From an uncultured Roseiflexaceae bacterium (GTDB lineage: Bacteria; Chloroflexota; Chloroflexia; Chloroflexales; Roseiflexaceae), in the NCBI GenBank assembly GCA_903889425.1, contig CAISXI010000384.1, forward strand, positions 1-35,825: 35,825 nucleotides of DNA, read 5' to 3'. Below are positions 23,481 through 30,929 of the stretch, one piece after another (the stretch's first letter is position 1; each line of letters opens with the position of its first letter). The notes below the pieces were generated by a model. That model did not search any database. It saw nothing but the letters and a program-made list of their open reading frames with translations, and had not been told where the DNA came from. The position numbers were made by a program, and so were the translations under genes.

Positions 23481-25679
23481 ATGAATTTGTCCCCTAGTAC
23501 CAGTAGCCACGGCAGTATTGTATTGCGCATCGATCCTTATGTGCGCTATCAACAACGTGATGACAGTGAGCATCTCGAATTGCTCCAAGCTGCAGCAAAC
23601 GCCGCATTGGACATGATTGCCATGACTGATTTAGGCACGCTGAAAGGATTCGAATCACTCCAGCGTGACCTCGAGAAGTTAGTATTACTCGAAAAAGCCG
23701 GTATTCTCAATGCCCAAGATCAAGTGCGCTTAGCGCTCCATCGCGAGCTCCGGGCCCGTACCATGATCCTGCCGGGATTTTCCATAATCAGTAGTGAATC
23801 AGTACTCTTTAGTGCGATTTTTGCAGCAGATACTGCTACTACCAGTATCATCACCATCTTGCAACACCTCGGAGGCGAATCACCTACCGGCCAAAGCCAG
23901 ATGCCTGCCAGCGCCGTGTGTGCACTGGTGCATGCCGCCGGCGGTATCGCCATTGCACATCCTAGTGATGACGACCACCTCAGCGTCGTACAATCATTGC
24001 TTGCCACTGGGCAACTGCATGCCATCGACCAAACGAACCCTGCCATCAGCGATGTGTGTATCCTCGGTGGCTCAGGCGCTACGACCCTCGATGCAATTGG
24101 GGCAGCCTTCAGTGAAATCACGCTGACTGCGCCTACCTTTGCCGCCTTGCGTGATGTCGTCCTCGCCCACCAACACACGGCGATTAGTTTTATCAACACC
24201 CCGATTCGGCGCTGGGCCATCGACCAATTACTCCAAGCCAGCAACGACAATCATATCGTACAACTCCCTGAAGCCAAAAGTGCCGATTTGGCACCACACA
24301 TCGCCGCCTTGGCCAATGCCGGCGGGGGCATCATGCTGCTCGGTAGCGAGCAAGGGCAGATTGTTGGGCTCAAGCAACGCGAAAAAGCCCTCACCGCCGT
24401 CAGTAAAGCAGTCGAACTCTTGTCTCCAGCCCCCCAAATCAACAGCGAATCAATCCAAATCGATGCTGATGAGTTGTTGCGTGTTGAGGTGCGGCCTAGC
24501 GCGAGCGAGCAACCACCCTATGTGCTCCGCGATGGACGCATCATGGTACGCCGTGACGGCCAAACCCAAGCCGCCACTTCGCTCGAGATTCGTCAGCTCT
24601 GCCAAAACCCCGGTGGCGATGGTAGCGACCTCGATCTGCCCCGCAGTGGCGTGTCGGTGGTATCAGCCCAGCGCCGCGCCGGGATTTGGCATTACGAAGT
24701 GCGCGATTTGCGCACCACCGCCGGCGTCACCCGTGACCGTGCCCAAGGCTTGTGGAGCTATGCCATCGAGCAACACGAAAAGCTCCGTGATGGCAGCGAA
24801 AGCCTCGATACCATCAAATGGACCAATCAAATCGGCTTGTGGCGCACGTACGTCCAAGGCGGGCGCCCCAAATACGATTTAGTGCACCGCGATAGTAGCG
24901 GCGTGATTGACCATATCTTCTATGGTGTCTCTGATTGGGGGCTTGGCATCCAATGGCAACAACTCATCAATACCTATGCGCCCCAGTTACCCGTCGATAC
25001 CGTCACCTTTGACGACGAAAATCCGGCTGCTCCCCCACCCTCTACCACCGCCGTCGTTACCCAGACTGTCGCCTATCCCACCAACATGCCCGCCTTGCAG
25101 TTCCCACCATTCCAAGGTGATCGCAAACCACGCTGGCGCGGCCGCGGTGCCATCACCCGTATTTGGCGTGACGAAGAAAATAAGCCACGCTTTGATTTGC
25201 TCCTCAAAAACAAAACTACCGACGATGCCGAAGGCAACGAAGCCTTCGAAATCCAAGAATACCACGGCGTCACCCGTGACCAACTCAACCAAGCCTGGCT
25301 TGATTTGATTCAAGTCAAAAAACCACGTACGGGCATCGAAGTGGTCGAAACCGTCCAAGACGATCAGAGTGAACGGCGCTTCATCTTCCGCAATCTGCGC
25401 AACGACGAAGTCAGCCCCCACCCCTGGCGCATGAACGACATCGAAGAAGGCAGCATCCGTCAATATGCCGCCCGCATGCACCTCGCCGACCAAGCCATCA
25501 ACGAAGAAAACATCCGCTGGTGGGGCAATATCGGCTATATGCGCCCGATGCGCCGCCAAGTCGATCTCATCTTCCGTGACGAAGAGGGCGTCGATCACAT
25601 CTACTATGCAGCCCGCCGTGACGAGCTCATCGGCGAATGGCATGATTTGATGGCCGAATACGACGACGTCGTCGAATAA
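23481..25679 (+). CDS. Degenerate PHP domain fused to Schlafen/AlbA_2 domain and duplicated C-terminal module
   Basis: A 732-aa protein of uncharacterised function. Residues about 13-235 follow the PHP layout (ALDMIAMTDLGTLKGFESL, TMILPGFSII, GGIAIAHPSDD), but the N-terminal HxH is replaced (VLRIDPYVRY) and TDH reads TDL, so PHP phosphoesterase activity is probably lost. Residues about 245-375 match an AlbA_2/Schlafen domain (HIAALANAGGGIMLLGSEQG, ELLRVEVRPS, GRIMVRRDGQTQAATSLEIR). The C-terminus has two related units (about 400-500 and 618-723) sharing IKW/IRW, YDLVHRD/VDLIFRD and IDHIFYG/VDHIYYA, with a shorter similar segment between. The ATG at 23481 has GGAG 7 nt upstream. Single-gene unit with its own promoters and terminator. 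Possible nucleic-acid-binding regulator. Confidence 0.82.
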   Translation: MNLSPSTSSHGSIVLRIDPYVRYQQRDDSEHLELLQAAANAALDMIAMTDLGTLKGFESLQRDLEKLVLLEKAGILNAQDQVRLALHRELRARTMILPGFSIISSESVLFSAIFAADTATTSIITILQHLGGESPTGQSQMPASAVCALVHAAGGIAIAHPSDDDHLSVVQSLLATGQLHAIDQTNPAISDVCILGGSGATTLDAIGAAFSEITLTAPTFAALRDVVLAHQHTAISFINTPIRRWAIDQLLQASNDNHIVQLPEAKSADLAPHIAALANAGGGIMLLGSEQGQIVGLKQREKALTAVSKAVELLSPAPQINSESIQIDADELLRVEVRPSASEQPPYVLRDGRIMVRRDGQTQAATSLEIRQLCQNPGGDGSDLDLPRSGVSVVSAQRRAGIWHYEVRDLRTTAGVTRDRAQGLWSYAIEQHEKLRDGSESLDTIKWTNQIGLWRTYVQGGRPKYDLVHRDSSGVIDHIFYGVSDWGLGIQWQQLINTYAPQLPVDTVTFDDENPAAPPPSTTAVVTQTVAYPTNMPALQFPPFQGDRKPRWRGRGAITRIWRDEENKPRFDLLLKNKTTDDAEGNEAFEIQEYHGVTRDQLNQAWLDLIQVKKPRTGIEVVETVQDDQSERRFIFRNLRNDEVSPHPWRMNDIEEGSIRQYAARMHLADQAINEENIRWWGNIGYMRPMRRQVDLIFRDEEGVDHIYYAARRDELIGEWHDLMAEYDDVVE

Positions 25680-25694
25680 TCTAGGTACCGATGC

Positions 25695-25725
25695 GCCCCT
25701 CGCACACGATGTGTGAGGGGCTTTT
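25695..25725 (+). terminator. Rho-independent terminator after the PHP/Schlafen-type gene
   Basis: GCCCCT/AGGGGC and CACAC/GTGTG pair around a GAT loop with a two-base bulge, followed by CTTTTT. It isolates this gene from the Nudix gene. Confidence 0.85.
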
Positions 25726-25740
25726 TACTGATATACACTG

Positions 25741-26271
25741 ATGCAACGACACACACCACACTATACGGCCCCCATCGATGATGCCATTGTGACCCGGATT
25801 ACCCGCGATGGCCGCATCGGTGAAGTATGTATGGGACTCCGCCGCCCTGATGGACGGCTGTGGTGTGCCGCCAAAGCATACTACCCTGCACATATTGCCC
25901 GGCTACTGACGGGGGGGATTCAACCCGACGAAGACCCAGTGGCCGCACTCTACCGCGAAATCGCCGAAGAAACCGGGCTACAGCCCCGCACGCATCAGCT
26001 CATTTTCACTATCACCTATCATGGCGTCAAACCGTTTGCTACCTATGCCTACGTCTGTGATGTCACAAACGACGAGCCGCAATCACATGACCCCAGCGAG
26101 CAAATCCAGCACTTCGCAGCCCTTACGCCAGCGCAATTGCGCCAGCGTGCCAGCGAATTACGCGCGCTGCCAGCCATCAACCACCCTGACATTGGCGGTA
26201 CCTGGCAGGCCTGGGGGGAATTCAGAGCCTATTGTCACGATTATGTAGGAACCTATCTCAATGATATTTAG
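25741..26271 (+). CDS. Nudix hydrolase
   Basis: The 176-aa protein has a complete Nudix box at residues 58-80 (GGIQPDEDPVAALYREIAEE then TGL), fitting G-x5-E-x7-REUxEExGU, so it should cleave a nucleoside diphosphate linked to another group using Mg2+. The flanking strands (VCMGLRRPDGRLWCA, FTITYHGVKPFATYAYVC) complete the fold. There is no ribosome binding site before the ATG; a TATACA hexamer ends 3 nt before it, so translation may be leaderless or begin from a poor site. The last 11 bp overlap the next gene, so the two products are probably functionally linked. Confidence 0.9.
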   Translation: MQRHTPHYTAPIDDAIVTRITRDGRIGEVCMGLRRPDGRLWCAAKAYYPAHIARLLTGGIQPDEDPVAALYREIAEETGLQPRTHQLIFTITYHGVKPFATYAYVCDVTNDEPQSHDPSEQIQHFAALTPAQLRQRASELRALPAINHPDIGGTWQAWGEFRAYCHDYVGTYLNDI

Positions 26272-27004
26272 TCACCTCGCCAGCCAGGCAGTCCGCTATG
26301 ATTCGCAACAACGCACGCTACATGCCTATGATTGGATGGGCCAGCCCGTGCAATACCAGACCCCCGCTGAACTCTGCCAAGCTCTCGACGATCGGGCCTG
26401 TTATGCGGCCACAGCCGTGATTGCCGGGGGCATCTGGTTGTGTCGTGACCATGGCGTCGACCCACACTGCTTGCCGCTGACCAACCAACCAGACATCGTG
26501 ACTAGCCTGTTCCAGAGCGCCAACCTGGCCGTGGCATTCCCGCAAAGCCTCCAACGCCTCGACCGCGCCCACGAAAAAACCGCCCGGCTCGCCACCGCAT
26601 TGTGTAGCGATGGTGACGTATTGACCATCTATGACAGCGACGGGTTGTTTGCCCACTACTTGCAACGCATATTGCTCCGCGAACAAGGGATGCCCAGTGT
26701 CACGGTCATTATCACCAATGACGCATGGCCACTCGACCCAGCTACCACCGTGGCCGTGATGAGCGGTGCGGTAGATGCATCAGGTAATGCGGATGCGGCA
26801 TTATCACCGTATATCGCCATGCTTGAGGCCGCCAATTTGCCCCGCTATATCGTGGCGCCCCACGGACCGACGGCGAGTCAGGCCACGATTGCGGCCAGCA
26901 ATATCCACGCCATCATTACCGCCCGCGGCATCTATCGCCCCGAAAAAATAAGTAACTTTGCCCGTGACAACGACATCGGTGGCGATATTATTGCATTTGG
27001 CTAA
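26261..27004 (+). CDS. Possible eIF2B/MtnA-superfamily protein
   Basis: A 247-aa soluble protein that I assign only tentatively. The C-terminal half follows the eIF2B/MtnA/ribose-1,5-bisphosphate isomerase layout: a strand and Asp/Ser turn (VLTIYDSDGLFAHYLQRILL), VTVIITNDAWPLDP, then VAVMSGAVDASGNADAAL and LPRYIVAPHGPTAS, comparable to the GADRI...NGD...AP region of that family. Sugar-phosphate isomerase or nucleotide-binding roles are possible. It overlaps the Nudix gene by 11 bp; fused or paired Nudix and eIF2B-like proteins are also known from haloarchaea, which supports the link. AGGA lies about 10 nt before the ATG. Confidence 0.6.
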   Translation: MIFSHLASQAVRYDSQQRTLHAYDWMGQPVQYQTPAELCQALDDRACYAATAVIAGGIWLCRDHGVDPHCLPLTNQPDIVTSLFQSANLAVAFPQSLQRLDRAHEKTARLATALCSDGDVLTIYDSDGLFAHYLQRILLREQGMPSVTVIITNDAWPLDPATTVAVMSGAVDASGNADAALSPYIAMLEAANLPRYIVAPHGPTASQATIAASNIHAIITARGIYRPEKISNFARDNDIGGDIIAFG

Positions 27005-27052
27005 AAACTCATACGACGACGAAAATTGTACGTGTCTATCTCCTCACCCTAG

Positions 27053-27081
27053 TTGAAAAATCAATCTCAATCCGTTATACT
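27053..27081 (+). promoter_or_regulatory. Promoter of the mutL-like gene
   Basis: TTGAAA (27053-27058), a 17-bp spacer and TATACT (27076-27081), both five of six to consensus; a start about 27088 leaves a leader of about 35 nt before the ATG at 27122. Confidence 0.75.
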
Positions 27082-27121
27082 TTGTAAATAGAACATTTGT
27101 GCTAAAAATAAAGTAGAGATT

Positions 27122-28639
27122 ATGCATCAATTAGACAATCTTACAGCGACACAATTAGCCGCTGGTGCCACCCTCGACCGTCCGGCCGCCGTCATCCGCG
27201 AATTGATAGACAACGCCATTGATGCCGGTGCCCGCCACATCCAGATTCACGTCGGCGACCACGGGCGGATGGAAGTACGCGATGATGGGTGCGGCATGAC
27301 CGCCAGCGAATTACCGCTGGCGTTTACTCGACACACCACCAGCAAAATCACCAGTTATGCCGATTTAGTCGGTCTGCAGACATTAGGCTTCCGGGGTGAA
27401 GCCTTAGCGAGTATAGCGGCAGTCGCCCGGGTGACCTGCGTGAGTCGCACCGCCGATACCCCCCACGCCTATGAGTTACGCATCGCCGGCGGCGAAATCC
27501 ACGACATCCGCCCCTGTGCAGGCGCAGTAGGCACGCAAATCACCGTCGAGCGCTTGTTTTATACCACGCCCCACCGCCGCAACTTTTGGCGGCAGCCCTA
27601 TAGCGAAGCGCAACACATCGGCGATATCGTCAGTCGCTATGCCTTGTGTTACCCGGGCATTGCGTTTCATTATGCAAGTGGCGATCGTGAGCCGCTGATG
27701 ACGAGTGGCAGCGGGGATATCATGCAAGCCATATCAGAATTATGGCACGATGGCGACGTTACACCCGTCCACACCCAGCTCACTGGCATGGACGCAACCC
27801 TGAGTGGCGTGATTGCCAGTGCTGCTAGTGCGGCACCGCAACGGCGCCGCCAAATCATCGCCATCAACCAGCGCCCCATTGCCACCCGGGGGTTTATTGC
27901 GCGGTTACTCGATGAATTGCTCCCGCCGCAACGCCAGCACTACCCGGCGGTCGTCTTGCACTTCCAACTCCCCAGTGACGGCATCGACGTCAATATGCGA
28001 GCCGGCAAAGAAGAAGTAGGCATCCGCACGCCCAGCGCCATCGCACGCTTGTTGTACAGTACCTTCCGGCAACCGTTGTTTATGCCGCTCCCCACTACCA
28101 CGCCACTAGTGGCTATGCCCCCGCAACGATTGTTGGGATACCACCATAGCTGGCTGGTGGCGAGTGCGAGTGACGGGCTGACGGTGTTTTGTCCTGCCAA
28201 CATCATGGCCCATTGTGGTATTACCAGCCTCCCCAGTGGCGCATTGGTGGTGCCACCCTACCCACTATCGACCCGTGCCCAGCAGGCCCTGAGTCCACAT
28301 ATCGTGGCACTCGCCGCGCTCGGGATGGTATTGCAGTGGCAAGATGGGGTGTTAGTGATTATGCGCTTACCTGCCAATTACCACCAACGCCCCCTCGATC
28401 AATGCATTACCGCCATGATGCAGACGTTGCATCATGGCGGTACCCCAGCAATGGCTGTTGGTCATTTAATTGATGGAGATTATCTGATTGCCCAACTCCG
28501 CACCCACCATGCCCCATGGCAGGGCCATACCAGCTTGATTATTGCGCATTACCGCATGCTAAGCGCCCTACGCATGCCCCGAACTACTGAAGCACCTGAC
28601 GAATCGCCACTACCACCACCAGCAATATCACTACCGTAA
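27122..28639 (+). CDS. MutL homologue lacking the endonuclease motifs
   Basis: A 505-aa mismatch-repair-type protein. The GHKL ATPase half is well kept: RELIDNAIDAGA with the catalytic Glu27 and Asn31, DDGCGM (54-59), RHTTSKI, GFRGEALASIA and a Lys in VNMRAGKEEVG. The early LAAGATLDRPA departs from the usual IAAGEVVERPA. The C-terminal domain is recognisable (LLGYHHSWLVASASDGL) but the DQHAxHER metal motif reads FCPANIMAH, and the late CPHGRP site reads APWQGHTSLI, so nicking activity should be absent, as in E. coli MutL. Length is below the usual 600-680 residues. It has its own promoter. No mutS is in the window. Confidence 0.87.
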   Translation: MHQLDNLTATQLAAGATLDRPAAVIRELIDNAIDAGARHIQIHVGDHGRMEVRDDGCGMTASELPLAFTRHTTSKITSYADLVGLQTLGFRGEALASIAAVARVTCVSRTADTPHAYELRIAGGEIHDIRPCAGAVGTQITVERLFYTTPHRRNFWRQPYSEAQHIGDIVSRYALCYPGIAFHYASGDREPLMTSGSGDIMQAISELWHDGDVTPVHTQLTGMDATLSGVIASAASAAPQRRRQIIAINQRPIATRGFIARLLDELLPPQRQHYPAVVLHFQLPSDGIDVNMRAGKEEVGIRTPSAIARLLYSTFRQPLFMPLPTTTPLVAMPPQRLLGYHHSWLVASASDGLTVFCPANIMAHCGITSLPSGALVVPPYPLSTRAQQALSPHIVALAALGMVLQWQDGVLVIMRLPANYHQRPLDQCITAMMQTLHHGGTPAMAVGHLIDGDYLIAQLRTHHAPWQGHTSLIIAHYRMLSALRMPRTTEAPDESPLPPPAISLP

Positions 28640-28685
28640 GGCTGATTTCGACTATACCGAGGCCATTTAATAATCGCCGCAACAT
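28584..28685 (-). CDS. Small single-pass membrane peptide, 33 aa
   Basis: The product is MLRRLLNGLGIVEI followed by a strongly hydrophobic stretch (residues 14-28, rich in Val, Leu and Ile) and a short RQVLQ tail. AAGGAG stands exactly 7 nt before the ATG, the best ribosome binding site in this part of the window, which is why I call it real. Basic residues precede the helix, suggesting an inner N-terminus. It overlaps the 3' end of the mutL-like gene by 56 bp in antisense. Function unknown. Confidence 0.55.
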   Translation of the reverse strand: MLRRLLNGLGIVEISLTVVILLVVVVAIRQVLQ

Positions 28686-28733
28686 GGCTCTACTCCTTTT
28701 TGTATGGTTGTGCAAATCATACCATAAGCCAAA

Positions 28734-28866
28734 GTATGAAGTATGAAGTATGAAGTATGAAGTATGAAGTATGAAGTATGAAGTATGAAGTATGAAGTAT
28801 GAAGTAACGTAAGGGCACACGTAAGGGCGAATCATGCCGGCGAATTTATTCGCCGCTATTCGCCCG
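28734..28866 (-). repeat. Composite repeat: GGCGAAT palindrome block plus ten TTCATAC heptamers
   Basis: Read on the minus strand, a palindrome block (28866-28823, containing GGCGAATAAATTCGCC and GGCATGATTCGCCC) is followed after about 20 bp by ten perfect TTCATAC units (28803-28734). Order and polarity match the plus-strand copies near 22700 and 29950-30085. Confidence 0.88.
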
Positions 28867-28912
28867 TAGCCCGTAGCGAGCAAAAAATCTTCATCAAATC
28901 TTGATATTTCTC

Positions 28913-28941
28913 GGGAACGAAAGGCTACTGAGGGTGGTCTA
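28913..28941 (+). promoter_or_regulatory. Candidate ECF-sigma promoter of the DUF1996 gene
   Basis: GGGAAC (28913-28918) and GTCTA (28937-28941) are separated by 18 bp, the arrangement typical of extracytoplasmic-function sigma promoters (GGAAC / GTCTA). No sigma70-like pair is obvious in the same stretch. The start codon is about 37 bp further on. Confidence 0.45.
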
Positions 28942-28977
28942 GATAGGGAAGATTACAAAACAAGGAACAAATCAATC

Positions 28978-29856
28978 ATGAAGATCAAATCACTCGCCAT
29001 CATCGCCGTCAGTACCGTGTTGTTGCTCGCAGGCATTAGCGTCGCCGGAGCTAATCCTATCGCTGTCCACACCGCCGCCACCAATGATGTCACAACCCTT
29101 GCTGCCCCGCCCCGTCGCCCCCAACCCCAGCCCACCCGCGTGCCTCCTGCACCACAGGTCCAAGCCATCCGCATTCAATGTGGTGTCGGACAAATCAACA
29201 ACGTTGACCCCATCGTAATGCCAGGCATGCCCGCGATGAGCCACTACCATCAATTCTTTGGCAATCGCAGCACCAACGAAAACACCACGATTGCCTCGTT
29301 GCTGGCCAACCGCGCCACCACCTGTAACGACCGCACTGACTCATCAGCCTACTGGGCACCCCAATTGTGGCAGGGCAGCACCGCTATCGCCCCCCGAAGC
29401 GTGACCGTGTTGTACGCCAAGACAGTCACGAGTGCCGTGGTAGCCCACCCTGCAGGCTTAGTCTTGATTGCGGGTGACGCCAAAGCTGCCGAAGCCCAAG
29501 ATTTGTCGATTGTCTCTTGGTATTGTGGCAACAACGTGCAAAACGCCTCCGCCACCCCACCAGCCTGTGCTCGCAACCAAGAGTTGGTCGGCTTGATTCG
29601 GTTCCCCGAATGCTGGAACGGCAAAGACCTTGATTCGGCCAACCACAAAGACCACGTGACCTACGCTGTCAACCGGACGTGTGCTGCCGGAACAGTGGCC
29701 TTGCCCCAACTCCAGATGCACATCCGCTACCCCGCCCAGGCCAATGTAAGCACCTTGGCACTGGCATCAGGTTCGATCTTCTCACTCCACGCCGACTTCA
29801 TGAATGGCTGGAACCAACGCGCCTTCGAACGCCAAGTTGCCCAACGCCTGCGCTAA
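28978..29856 (+). CDS. Secreted DUF1996 domain protein
   Basis: A 292-aa exported protein: signal peptide at residues 1-25 (MKIKSLAIIAVSTVLLLAG..., cleavage near VAGA), a Pro-rich linker (PPRRPQPQPTRVPPAP), then the DUF1996 domain with DPIVMPGMPAMSHYHQFFGN, SSAYWAPQLW, FPECWNGKDLDSANHKDHV and LHADFMNGW. The conserved His, Asp and paired Cys residues suggest a disulfide-stabilised enzyme-like or binding domain, but the family has no firm function. AAGGA lies 11 nt before the ATG. A strong terminator follows, so it is monocistronic. Confidence 0.88.
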   Translation: MKIKSLAIIAVSTVLLLAGISVAGANPIAVHTAATNDVTTLAAPPRRPQPQPTRVPPAPQVQAIRIQCGVGQINNVDPIVMPGMPAMSHYHQFFGNRSTNENTTIASLLANRATTCNDRTDSSAYWAPQLWQGSTAIAPRSVTVLYAKTVTSAVVAHPAGLVLIAGDAKAAEAQDLSIVSWYCGNNVQNASATPPACARNQELVGLIRFPECWNGKDLDSANHKDHVTYAVNRTCAAGTVALPQLQMHIRYPAQANVSTLALASGSIFSLHADFMNGWNQRAFERQVAQRLR

Positions 29857-29874
29857 CGATTGATTGCGACCATA

Positions 29875-29909
29875 ACGCACCGGGGGCAAATGCCCCCGGT
29901 GCGTTTTTT
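29875..29909 (+). terminator. Rho-independent terminator after the DUF1996 gene
   Basis: A GC-rich inverted repeat of up to 14 bp (ACGCACCGGGGGCA / TGCCCCCGGTGCGT) with a very small loop is followed by TTTTTT. Confidence 0.92.
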
Positions 29910-29945
29910 GATCGTACGGCGTCATTCCATGGCGCCCCTGCTAAG

Positions 29946-30085
29946 GACGAATAGCGGCGAATGAATTCGCCGGCATGATTCGCCCCTACTTCTTCATCGC
30001 GGCGAATGAATTCGCCGGCATGATTCGCCCCTACTCTCCTTCCGACTTCACTTCACACTTCCGACTTCACACTTCCGACTTCATT
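29946..30085 (+). repeat. Composite repeat: two GGCGAAT palindrome blocks plus imperfect heptamers
   Basis: Two almost identical blocks (29946-29988 and 29999-30034), each with GGCGAATGAATTCGCC and GGCATGATTCGCCCC, stand 10 bp apart. They are followed by a degraded array of TTCCGAC, TTCACAC and TTCATTT-type units (about 30040-30085). It lies upstream of the F420-type oxidoreductase gene. Confidence 0.85.
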
Positions 30086-30131
30086 TCTGTTATTATCACT
30101 ACAGATTCACCCGTGCCCGAGGAGCATATCT

Positions 30132-30905
30132 ATGCCACGCATCCGCGTTGGTGTCCAACTCACCAACCAACATACCAGCTACGCTGATTATGCCGCTGCC
30201 GTCACTCGCTGCGAAGCCGCTGGCGTCGATTCATTGTGGAACTGGGACCACTTCTTCCCGTTGTCTGGCGACCCCCAAGGTGACCACTTCGAAGGCTGGA
30301 CCCTGCTCACCGCCATGGCCACCTTGACCACCCGCGTCGAAATCGGCTGTTTGGTATTGTGCAACAGCTACCGCAACCCCCGTTTGCTGGCCCACATGGC
30401 CAAAACTCTCGACCATATCAGCAATGGGCGCTTCATCCTCGGGATTGGCGCTGGCTGGTTCGAGCGCGATTATGTCGAATACGGCTACGAATTCGGCACC
30501 GCCGGCGATCGCTTGCGCTCACTCGGCCAAAACCTGCCCAAGTTCCGTGAGTTTTGGGAACAAGAAGTCCCCAAACCAATGCGCGACATCCCGATTTTGG
30601 TGGGCGGTGGCGGCGAAAAAGTCACCCTCAAGTTGACTGCTCAATACGCCAACATCTGGAATGGCTTTGGTCCCGTCGAAAACTATGCCCACAAAAACAA
30701 CGTCCTCAACGATTGGTGTGCCCAAGTCGGCCGCAACCCAGCCGACATCGAACGCAGCATCACCATTGGCGCCGGCGACCTCGACAACCTCGATGCCTTG
30801 GCTGCCGCTGGTGCCACCCACTTCATCATGGGCCACGGACATCCCTACGACCTCGAACCAGTCGCCAAGCTAGTCGCCTGGCGCGATGCCCGCAACCAAG
30901 CCTAA
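30132..30905 (+). CDS. LLM-class (luciferase-like) F420-dependent oxidoreductase
   Basis: A 257-aa TIM-barrel flavin/F420 protein. Typical elements are IRVGVQLTNQ at the first strand, AGVDSLWNWDHFFPL, TTRVEIGCLVLCNSYRNPRL, LDHISNGRFILGIGAGWFE and DIPILVGGGGEKVTLKL. Such enzymes use reduced F420 or FMN to act on small organic substrates; the target cannot be told. GAGGAG lies 8 nt before the ATG. It is followed 24 bp later by glutamate racemase, so the two may be co-transcribed. F420 use is suggested by subfamily resemblance, not by a diagnostic residue. Confidence 0.87.
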   Translation: MPRIRVGVQLTNQHTSYADYAAAVTRCEAAGVDSLWNWDHFFPLSGDPQGDHFEGWTLLTAMATLTTRVEIGCLVLCNSYRNPRLLAHMAKTLDHISNGRFILGIGAGWFERDYVEYGYEFGTAGDRLRSLGQNLPKFREFWEQEVPKPMRDIPILVGGGGEKVTLKLTAQYANIWNGFGPVENYAHKNNVLNDWCAQVGRNPADIERSITIGAGDLDNLDALAAAGATHFIMGHGHPYDLEPVAKLVAWRDARNQA

Positions 30906-30929
30906 TCTCAAACGAATTGATGGCCCACG

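Noticed and set aside
24987-25643. 218-codon open frame on the minus strand opposite the PHP/Schlafen-type gene
   Set aside because: It mirrors a strongly coding plus-strand frame, has no ribosome binding site, and its composition follows the reverse complement of the real gene.
28734-28803. Possible CRISPR array
   Set aside because: Units are 7 bp and contiguous with no spacers, and no cas genes are nearby.
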